Positions 4,948 through 11,028 of a stretch of 11,028 nt of DNA are shown here, in pieces. Source of the DNA: RAM1 sp943372515 (GTDB lineage: Bacteria > Pseudomonadota > Gammaproteobacteria > Burkholderiales > Burkholderiaceae_C). Each line of letters starts with the position of its first letter. Within the stretch, counting starts at the first letter, position 1. The stretch spans positions 1-11,028 of the forward strand of contig CALRYY010000129.1 of assembly GCA_943372515.1 (NCBI GenBank), in the 5' to 3' direction. A model generated the notes under the pieces. That model was given only the letters and a program-made list of their open reading frames with translations, searched no databases and had not been told where the DNA came from. Position numbers and translations under genes: made by a program.

Positions 4948-5508
4948 ATGCAAAAGCAGCATGGCTTAACCCTGATCGAGTTGATGGTCGTTCTGGCCAT
5001 CTCTGCCATCCTGGCATTCCTGGCTGCGCCCTCGTTCACCTCGGCGATCCGCTCCAACTCGATTTCGAGCACCGTCAATACCTTTTTGTCCGACATGCGC
5101 TATGCGCGCAGCGAAGCCATCCGCCTGGGCGGCGCTGTGGTGTTATGCCGCAGCGACGCCCCCGAGGACGCCGCCCCGGCCTGCGGCACCGGCCACGGCC
5201 CCGGCAACAACGGCTGGGTCAGTGGCTGGTTCATCTTTCACGACCTGGACAACGACGGCGCCTGGGATGCGGGCGAACGAATACTGCGCGTGCAGGCAGC
5301 CAGTTCGTCGCCAGACCAGATTGTGGAAGACGGCGCAGACTCGTCAACCCTTTTCAGGTTCACGGCAACAGGCCGACTGCTCAGCAGTGCATCCGCCACC
5401 TCCATGCGCTTTGGCAGCAGCGCCAACGGTACCGCACGCAGGACGGTCTGCGTTGGCGTGAGCGGACGTGCGCGCGTAGACAGCAGTGGCTCCGCAGTTT
5501 GCGAATAG
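4948..5508 (+). CDS. fimT: Type IV minor pilin FimT/FimU, GspH family (186 aa)
   Basis: A minor pilin that, with PilV, PilW, PilX and PilY1, forms the initiating complex of the type IV pilus. The prepilin signature is complete: a 6-residue leader MQKQHG, then LTLIE with Glu at +5, and a hydrophobic helix to about residue 28. PilD should cleave after G6. A GspH-type C-terminal domain follows. It contains DLDNDGAWDAGE (99-110), whose acidic spacing equals an EF-hand loop, and near the end GRAR (173-176), equal to the GRxR motif reported for DNA binding in Legionella FimT. Four cysteines (67, 79, 168, 185) could form disulfides. ATG 4948 is chosen because it gives a canonical short leader, although no good Shine-Dalgarno sequence precedes it. 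First gene of the operon. Confidence 0.93.
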   Translation: MQKQHGLTLIELMVVLAISAILAFLAAPSFTSAIRSNSISSTVNTFLSDMRYARSEAIRLGGAVVLCRSDAPEDAAPACGTGHGPGNNGWVSGWFIFHDLDNDGAWDAGERILRVQAASSSPDQIVEDGADSSTLFRFTATGRLLSSASATSMRFGSSANGTARRTVCVGVSGRARVDSSGSAVCE

Positions 5509-5518
5509 GAATGTGCAC

Positions 5519-6082
5519 GTGTTGACGAACCCTAATTCTCTTCACCGGCAGTCAGGCGCCTCGCTCATTGAGGTGCTGGTGTCCATGTTGATCCTGGCGT
5601 TTGGCATGCTCGCGCTGGGCGGCATGATCAGCTACGCGGTGCAGATGCCCAAGCTGGCAGGCTACCGGGCCACGGCGGCTGCGATTGCGGCAAGCCATGT
5701 CGAGCGCATGCGCGCCAATTCGGAGGCGTTTGTCGCCAACGAATACAAGGAGACCATGACCTACAAGCAGAACCTGCCAACGGGCACCTTGTGCGTTTAC
5801 CCGGCCTGTACGTCAGCGTCCATTGCGTTCAAGGACAGGTACGAGACGCAATCCATCTTGCGCAACGATCTGAGGCCCCTGGCGGGCATGCGCGTACGGT
5901 GTGATGCGAATGATTGCACGACCGGGCGTGGCGACATCTGGATCATCTGGGACGAGCCTTCTGTTTTTGCCGGGCTCGACTCCGCGACGTCTGATGAATG
6001 CCCCGCCCCCAACGCGGACCCTACATTCACCGCCTTCACAGACCCCAAGCCGCGTTGCCTGCACGTGAGGTTTTCGCTATGA
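5519..6082 (+). CDS. pilV: Type IV pilus minor pilin PilV (187 aa)
   Basis: PilV is a minor pilin needed for efficient pilus assembly. The prepilin site is QSG|ASLIEVLVSML: cleavage after G13, Glu at +5, then a hydrophobic helix. I choose GTG 5519 because AGGA (5507-5510) lies 8 bases upstream; GTG 5486, GTG 5513 and TTG 5522 are in-frame alternatives and no ATG is available at this end. GTG 5519 lies 10 bases after the fimT stop. The C-terminal domain has several cysteine pairs (near LCVYPAC, RCDANDC, DEC and RCLHV) and phrases typical of PilV such as 'WIIWDEP'. Its stop overlaps the pilW start as ATGA at 6079-6082, implying coupled translation. Confidence 0.92.
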   Translation: MLTNPNSLHRQSGASLIEVLVSMLILAFGMLALGGMISYAVQMPKLAGYRATAAAIAASHVERMRANSEAFVANEYKETMTYKQNLPTGTLCVYPACTSASIAFKDRYETQSILRNDLRPLAGMRVRCDANDCTTGRGDIWIIWDEPSVFAGLDSATSDECPAPNADPTFTAFTDPKPRCLHVRFSL

Positions 6083-7011
6083 GATACACCGCCGCGGCCG
6101 GTATCAACACAGCCACCCGCATGCGGGGCCTGTCGCTCATTGAGTTGATGGTGTCCATCGCCATTGGCCTGGTGGTGACGATTGCCGTGGTGTCGTCCTA
6201 TATCGGCTCACTGGGCGCTACCCGGGTGTCGGAGGCGCAGGTGCGCATGAATGAAGACGGCCAGGCTGCGCTCACCATCCTGGCACAGAACATCCGCATG
6301 GCGGGCAACAACCCCAAGCAGATGGACTATGCCAATGACGCGCCGCGAAACCCCATTACCGCCACTTTCAGCATCCGCGGGTGCGACGGCACATTCAGCA
6401 ATATCACGACGCAGCCCGCCTACATCGACCTGACCTGCGCTGGCGGCGGCTCCCCGGACTCCATCGCCGTGCGTTACGAGGCCGATATCTACAACACCGT
6501 ACCCAATAGCGGGTCGCCCACTGACTGCCTGGGCCAGACGCTGCCCTTGCTCACCGGCACTGCCAACAAGGGCGTGCCGGCGGTGCCCACCGCCGTGACC
6601 TACACAGTGGCAGACAACCGGTTTTACATCGCCAACTCGGTTGCCGTTCCATCACCGGGCTTGTACTGCAAAGGCAACGGCAATGCCATAGCCCAGCGGC
6701 TGGTGGAGAACGTTGAAGACCTGCAGTTTGAATACGGCACCGCCCCGATTGCTGTCACCACCCTGTATGTCGCGGGGTACATCTCGGCAGGCGACGTAGA
6801 CGGGCTGAGCCTGGACATTGAAGAGCGCTGGTCCAAGGTGCTGACGGTGCGCGTCTGCGTGGTGATCCGCAGCGAGGAAGCCCTGGCGCCCGACACAGCC
6901 TCTGCGAGCTACACCCGGTGCGATGGGACCGCCAACAACGCCCCGCCCGACCTGCGGCTGCGTAAAGCCTATTCCACCACGGTGTTGCTGCGCAACCGCA
7001 AGAAGTTCTAG
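6079..7011 (+). CDS. pilW: Type IV pilus minor pilin PilW (310 aa)
   Basis: PilW is the largest of the minor pilins and bridges the PilV/FimU and PilX/PilY1 parts of the priming complex. A 17-residue leader ends in MRG, followed by LSLIELMVSIAIGLVVTI: cleavage after G17, Glu at +5 and a hydrophobic helix to about residue 40. The long soluble domain has several cysteines and a C-terminal stretch (about 235-310: NVEDLQFEYG, then RVCVVIRSEE, ending LRNRKKF) typical of PilW. ATG 6079 overlaps the pilV stop, and GTGAGG at 6065-6070 is correctly spaced. An upstream in-frame start at 5998 exists but would lie inside pilV and give an oversized leader, so it is rejected. Confidence 0.93.
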   Translation: MRYTAAAGINTATRMRGLSLIELMVSIAIGLVVTIAVVSSYIGSLGATRVSEAQVRMNEDGQAALTILAQNIRMAGNNPKQMDYANDAPRNPITATFSIRGCDGTFSNITTQPAYIDLTCAGGGSPDSIAVRYEADIYNTVPNSGSPTDCLGQTLPLLTGTANKGVPAVPTAVTYTVADNRFYIANSVAVPSPGLYCKGNGNAIAQRLVENVEDLQFEYGTAPIAVTTLYVAGYISAGDVDGLSLDIEERWSKVLTVRVCVVIRSEEALAPDTASASYTRCDGTANNAPPDLRLRKAYSTTVLLRNRKKF

Positions 7012-7031
7012 CGGGCGGAGCCACTCACACC

Positions 7032-7619
7032 ATGAACAACATGCCCACCCGATCCACACGGTCGCCCCGGGCCCCAAGGGGCCCGCAACGCGGCGTCGTG
7101 CTCATCATTTCGCTGATCATGCTGGTGATCCTGTCGATGCTGGCCACGCTGAGTATCCGCAATGCAACGTCGTCTGAAAGCGTTTCGGGCAATGCACGCA
7201 CCACGCTGCTGGCCACCCAGGCCGCTGAAATGGCCCTGCGCTACTGCGAGCAGGGGTTGGTGCAGGCGCACACCGGGGCATTGACTCCGCTGGACCCAAC
7301 CCAGCTGCCAACCCGCCTGCCGTACGTGGCGGGCACAACGCCGCGATGGAAAACCCTGTCGATCTGGGACAACGCATCCACCGATGTCTTCGTTGTCCCC
7401 AGCACCGTTGTCAACCATGACGCGACTGCCGCGACCTATGCCCGCGCACCGGAATGCATGGTGGAGCGCCTGCAGGTTGTCAACAGCGCGGGCAATTTCA
7501 CCGATACATCCACCTATGTGATCACCGCCCGCGGTTTTGGCCCCGACGAAACCGGCGCCAGCAATACCCGGCCCACCGGCAGCGAAGCGTGGATGCAGTC
7601 CACCGTCGAACTCAAATAG
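7032..7619 (+). CDS. pilX: Type IV pilus minor pilin PilX (195 aa)
   Basis: PilX is a minor pilin with a GspK-like role at the pilus tip. The N-terminus is basic and Pro-rich for 20 residues, then PQRG|VVLIISLIMLVILSML gives cleavage after G21. Position +5 is Ile rather than Glu; this lack of Glu5 is the rule for PilX and GspK, which cap the complex, and is not a defect. The soluble part has the AEMALRYCEQ segment (73-82) of the PilX N-domain and a C-terminal end with ARGFGPD, where 'ARG.G' is a familiar PilX feature. GGAG at 7017-7020 precedes ATG 7032, 20 bases after the pilW stop. Confidence 0.92.
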   Translation: MNNMPTRSTRSPRAPRGPQRGVVLIISLIMLVILSMLATLSIRNATSSESVSGNARTTLLATQAAEMALRYCEQGLVQAHTGALTPLDPTQLPTRLPYVAGTTPRWKTLSIWDNASTDVFVVPSTVVNHDATAATYARAPECMVERLQVVNSAGNFTDTSTYVITARGFGPDETGASNTRPTGSEAWMQSTVELK

Positions 7620-7629
7620 AGGTAGCGAC

Positions 7630-10600
7630 ATGATGAAATCCACTCCCCGGCCCAGCCGCATCGCCGGCATCGTCCTGGCCAGCTTTGCAGTGCTGCCCCT
7701 TCAGGCACAGATGGCGCAAGACCCGCTGCTGTCGCGCACAGCCGCGGTGGAGCCCAACATCGTCTTCATGTTTGACGATTCAGGCTCCATGCCCGCCACC
7801 GCCATTTACCAGTACGGCGGCGTCGCCAGCGGCATGGGCATGACCGGCCCCAACGGTGACGCGGTGTTTGACAACGACGGCAACATCAGATCCGTCTGGC
7901 TGAATCTGCCCACCACCTTCTATGGCCGCTCGCCGGACGTCAACCTGATCTACTACGATCCGCGCGTCACCTACAAGCGCCGCGTCAATGCCGACGGCAC
8001 TGAACAGGCCGCCGGCTCCACCACCGGCCTCGGTTCGTTCAACGTCTACTTCTATAAACCCCCGGCAACAACCATATACGGGGTCTCGAGCGTCAGTGTC
8101 ATCAACAAGGGCGCCGGCTACCCCGCCACAGGGGTGACAGCCACGTTCCCCATGCCGCCAGCCGGTGGAACGCGGGCAGCTGCCACGATACAGGTTGCTT
8201 CGACCCAGAAGGTCAACTCCGTGACGGTCAACAAGCCCGGCGCGGGCTACCCCAACACCGGGATCGTGGCCACGTTTTCCGACCCGCCTGCAGGCGGTGT
8301 CCGCGCCACCGGCAACGTGACCACCAGCAATTTTTCCAATGCGGTGTCTAACGTCACCGTGACCAACCGCGGCCGCGACTATGCGGCCACAGGCGTCATA
8401 GCCACATTCGCAAACCCGCCGGCCGGGGGCACTGTGGCCACCGGGAACGTGATCATCAGCGCCACAAAAAAAGTGGGCTCTGTTGCTGTGGCGAGCATGG
8501 GCAGCGGCTTTTCAGGGGCGCCCACTGTCACCTTCAGCGATCCCCCGTCGCCCGGCGTACGGGCCACGGGTACGGTCAACATGGGCACGTCGGGCGCTAT
8601 CTCTGGTGTCACCGTGATCTCCGGCGGCTGCTTTCCGAACAACACGACCGTCAGCTTTTCGGACCCCCAGGCGGCCAACGGCGTTCGCGCGACCGCAGAT
8701 GTCGTACGGGCCAACAACGGCACGGGTTGTACCAGCGGCAACCGGAGAATTGTGGCCATCAATATGACCAATGTTGGATCGGGATATTCTTCGCTGCCTA
8801 CGCTGACGTTCTCTCCAGCGGGGTCGGGCTTGCGGTCATTTCTGCCTGTCCTGGGCTTCACCAATGTCATTTCCGGCATCACCATTACCGACCCGGGCAT
8901 TGGTTACACCAGCCCGCCGAGCCTGACCATCGGCAACGCAGGCGGCGGCACCGGAGCAACCCTGAATGCTGTGCTGGCCGACACCAACTGGGTCACCGGG
9001 TTCACCATCACCCACCCCGGCTCCGGCTACACCAGCAACCCGGGGATTTCGTTGAGCAATACGGGCGGCGGTACCGGCGCGCTCTTCACGACCAGCCGTG
9101 CCACCGTGCGGGGCATTTCCGGTATCACCATCATCGACGGAGGTTCGGGCTACACCAGCGCGCCAACGGTCACTATCAGCGCCAGCTCCGGCGCTGGCGC
9201 CGACTTCACGGTCAATATGGGCACGACCAACGTGATTTCGGGCGTCACCATCACCAATCCCGGCGCAGGTTACACCACCCAACCCACGTTCACCCTGTCG
9301 GGCACAAGTGGGGGCTCCGGTGCCACCTTCAGCTACAGCTACTCTTCCGGTTCTGCGCCCGTCGTCAACAAGACCTGGGACGGCGTGGGCAGCCCGACCA
9401 CCTCCATCAGCTACTTCACCCCCACCTATACGCCCGACGCCAACAGCCCGCTGGCCGCAGGTGCCAGCGTTATCTCGTACCCCAACACCGCCACGTCCAC
9501 CATCGCCAACTACCCCAAGTTCCGCAACCGCACCGATTGCGGCACGGCGACCTCCACCGTGTGCACCTGGGCCCAGGAGCGCCAGAACTACGCCAACTGG
9601 AAGACCTACCACAGCAACCGCATGGACCTTGCCAAAACCGGTATTGGCCTGGCCTTCCAGCCGCTGAATCCGACATTCAGGCTGGGATGGGGAACCATCA
9701 ACAAGCTCAACAATGACAGCGAGCTGCACAAGGGCGTTCGCTTGTTCGACTCTACGGTGCAGGGGGAATTTCTGACCTGGCTGTACGGTCGCAACACAGG
9801 TGGCGGCACACCCAACCGGCAGGCGCTGAGCAAGGTGGGGCAGTATTTCGAGCGAACCGACAATTCGGGCCCCTGGGCCGATTCACCTGATGGCAGCAGT
9901 ACCAGCGTCACATCGAACGCCGCTGAATCGACAACCCATGCCAGCTGCAGACGCTCGTATGCGATGCTGATGACCGACGGCTACTACAACGACAGCCTCA
10001 GCTTGACCGACGAAGATTCGTCAGCGCCGCCGGCCATCACCAGCCCCACGAGCTACCAGTACACACCGGTGGGGCCCTACAGCGACACCATTGACGGCAC
10101 CAAGTACAACAACACGTTCGCCGACGTCGCCATGAAGTACTGGGTGCGTGACCTGCGGCCCAATCTACCCAACGCGGTGAAACCGGTACCCGGCGACGAA
10201 GCCTATTGGCAGCACCTGAATTTTTATGCCATCGGACTGGGGCTGGTGGGCACGTTGAACGCCAACGACCCCCAGGTACTGGCTGACCTGACCGGCAGCG
10301 CATCCAGCACGCCCCCGCGGACGAAGAACTGGCCATCGCCGAGCACGGAAAACCCGACCTCCATCGACGACATGTGGCACGCCACCATCAACGGCCGGGG
10401 CAAGATGCTGAACGCCAAGACCGCTGCAGAGCTGAACAGCGCCATCGTCCAGATGATGTCTGACATCAGCGGCAAGGAAGCCACCCAATCAGGCGTGGCC
10501 GTGTCAACCGCCAGCCTGACCCAAGGGACCAAGAAATACACGCCCAGCTATACCTCGGTCAGCTGGAACGGCAACGTCACCGCCTACAACCTCGACCCGA

Positions 10601-11028
10601 GCACCGGCAACCAGCTGGGCGTTGCCTGGCAGGTGGAAACGCTGATTTCGACAGACCCGGTCTCCGGGAAAAAGACGTATTCATCACTGATTCCCGACCA
10701 TGCAAGCCGCAATATTTATGTGGGCAATGGTGCCACCAGCGGACCACGGGCCGTGGAATTCAAGCACGCGTCCATGGGAACGGGGCTGCTCAGCCAGATG
10801 AATGGTACGGTCAATGCCGACCTCATCAACTTCCTGCGCGGGGATGCCTCCAAGGAACATTCCAGCGTGACCGAAAACGATCCGTCGGCCATTTACCGGC
10901 CGCGCGTCACACGGCTGGCCGATATCGTCAACTCCACGCCGGTCTACGTCAAAGACACGCTGGACCTTTCGTATGAAAAGCTGCCGGAGGGCACGGATGG
11001 GCGCGACACCTACCGCGCTTTCGTCGAT
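7630..11028 (+). CDS. pilY1: PilY1-type pilus tip adhesin/assembly factor, partial (1133 codons, runs off right edge)
   Basis: PilY1 sits at the pilus tip, promotes adhesion and surface sensing, and primes pilus assembly. A signal peptide (about 1-26, ending LQA) is followed at once by a von Willebrand A start: FMFDDSGSM (46-54) carries the MIDAS pattern DxSxS (D49, S51, S53). The domain is then interrupted by ten GxGY repeats (about 152-577). It resumes with conserved PilY1 segments: a paired-Cys loop RTDCGTATSTVCTW, then RRSYAMLMTDGYYND (about 775-789, T782-D783-G784). At the right edge come SYTSVSWNGNVTAYN and RLADIVNSTPVYV, which open the PilC/PilY1 beta-propeller. The calcium loop and the rest of the propeller lie outside. 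GAGGT (7618-7622) supports ATG 7630; ATG 7633 is also possible. It starts 10 bases after pilX. Family certain, repeats atypical. Confidence 0.95.
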   Translation, partial: MMKSTPRPSRIAGIVLASFAVLPLQAQMAQDPLLSRTAAVEPNIVFMFDDSGSMPATAIYQYGGVASGMGMTGPNGDAVFDNDGNIRSVWLNLPTTFYGRSPDVNLIYYDPRVTYKRRVNADGTEQAAGSTTGLGSFNVYFYKPPATTIYGVSSVSVINKGAGYPATGVTATFPMPPAGGTRAAATIQVASTQKVNSVTVNKPGAGYPNTGIVATFSDPPAGGVRATGNVTTSNFSNAVSNVTVTNRGRDYAATGVIATFANPPAGGTVATGNVIISATKKVGSVAVASMGSGFSGAPTVTFSDPPSPGVRATGTVNMGTSGAISGVTVISGGCFPNNTTVSFSDPQAANGVRATADVVRANNGTGCTSGNRRIVAINMTNVGSGYSSLPTLTFSPAGSGLRSFLPVLGFTNVISGITITDPGIGYTSPPSLTIGNAGGGTGATLNAVLADTNWVTGFTITHPGSGYTSNPGISLSNTGGGTGALFTTSRATVRGISGITIIDGGSGYTSAPTVTISASSGAGADFTVNMGTTNVISGVTITNPGAGYTTQPTFTLSGTSGGSGATFSYSYSSGSAPVVNKTWDGVGSPTTSISYFTPTYTPDANSPLAAGASVISYPNTATSTIANYPKFRNRTDCGTATSTVCTWAQERQNYANWKTYHSNRMDLAKTGIGLAFQPLNPTFRLGWGTINKLNNDSELHKGVRLFDSTVQGEFLTWLYGRNTGGGTPNRQALSKVGQYFERTDNSGPWADSPDGSSTSVTSNAAESTTHASCRRSYAMLMTDGYYNDSLSLTDEDSSAPPAITSPTSYQYTPVGPYSDTIDGTKYNNTFADVAMKYWVRDLRPNLPNAVKPVPGDEAYWQHLNFYAIGLGLVGTLNANDPQVLADLTGSASSTPPRTKNWPSPSTENPTSIDDMWHATINGRGKMLNAKTAAELNSAIVQMMSDISGKEATQSGVAVSTASLTQGTKKYTPSYTSVSWNGNVTAYNLDPSTGNQLGVAWQVETLISTDPVSGKKTYSSLIPDHASRNIYVGNGATSGPRAVEFKHASMGTGLLSQMNGTVNADLINFLRGDASKEHSSVTENDPSAIYRPRVTRLADIVNSTPVYVKDTLDLSYEKLPEGTDGRDTYRAFVD
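8083..9360 (+). repeat. Ten tandem GxGY-type protein repeats inside pilY1
   Basis: Ten divergent repeats of 40-50 residues start at bases 8083, 8212, 8344, 8473, 8599, 8749, 8869, 8992, 9115 and 9235 and end near 9360. The shared pattern is a beta strand (V/I-S-G-V/I-T-V/I), a turn with P/GGxGYxxxP, a strand 'xVTFS', then a Gly-rich linker ending in GA/RAT. Repeats 1-4 share 'PPAGG.RATG' linkers; repeats 7-10 share 'PGxGYTSxP' with Gly/Ser-rich linkers. Repeats 3 and 5 have lost the GxGY turn. The pattern resembles repeats in phage tail and bacterial surface proteins, so an extended beta stalk is a fair guess. Confidence 0.85.

Noticed and set aside
7092..7106. Missing Glu at +5 in PilX as a damaged prepilin
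   Set aside because: PilX and its type II secretion counterpart GspK normally lack Glu5, so this is the family state.
8836..9729. 297-codon minus-strand frame opposite pilY1
   Set aside because: It is a shadow of the GC-rich repeat region: Gly/Ala/Arg/Val-rich with no ribosome binding site, opposite a clearly coding strand.

Overview
The window reads as a chromosomal segment of a high-GC betaproteobacterium, most likely Burkholderiales and close to Comamonadaceae. This rests on the overall GC richness, the style of the GlyA and NrdR proteins, and the gene order glyA-nrdR followed by fimT-pilV-pilW-pilX-pilY1. The assignment is inferred from gene content; no search was run. I see no transposase, integrase, tRNA, rRNA or CRISPR array.

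Layout. Bases 1-1403 (minus) hold the first 467 codons of a large AsmA-like DUF748 protein that runs off the left edge. Bases 1404-2138 form a 735-base region with no convincing gene but dense regulatory structure: a strong hairpin with a T-rich leftward exit (1464-1506), several small inverted repeats, a LexA-type SOS box (1862-1877), and an AT-rich core with divergent promoter-like elements sharing a 19-bp palindrome (1932-1950). Bases 2139-2954 encode a membrane-anchored lytic transglycosylase. A promoter overlapping its end leads into a ZTP (pfl) riboswitch at about 2976-3090, which precedes glyA (3129-4373). nrdR (4376-4825) follows glyA after only 2 bases. After a 122-base gap comes the minor pilin operon: fimT (4948-5508), pilV (5519-6082), pilW (6079-7011), pilX (7032-7619) and pilY1 (7630 to the right edge, incomplete).

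How the genes work together. GlyA feeds one-carbon units into the folate pool, and the ZTP riboswitch senses the purine intermediate that accumulates when 10-formyl-tetrahydrofolate is short. If glyA and nrdR share a transcript, as the 2-base gap suggests, the same sensor also sets the level of the repressor of ribonucleotide reductase. The pilus operon encodes the low-abundance subunits that prime type IV pilus assembly, plus the tip adhesin PilY1. This PilY1 carries about 426 residues of ten GxGY-type repeats between the two halves of its von Willebrand A domain.

The two places most worth following up are the gene-poor 1404-2138 region, which looks like an SOS-linked leftward transcription unit without a recognisable protein, and the repeat insertion in PilY1. 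Everything else is ordinary housekeeping and pilus biology.
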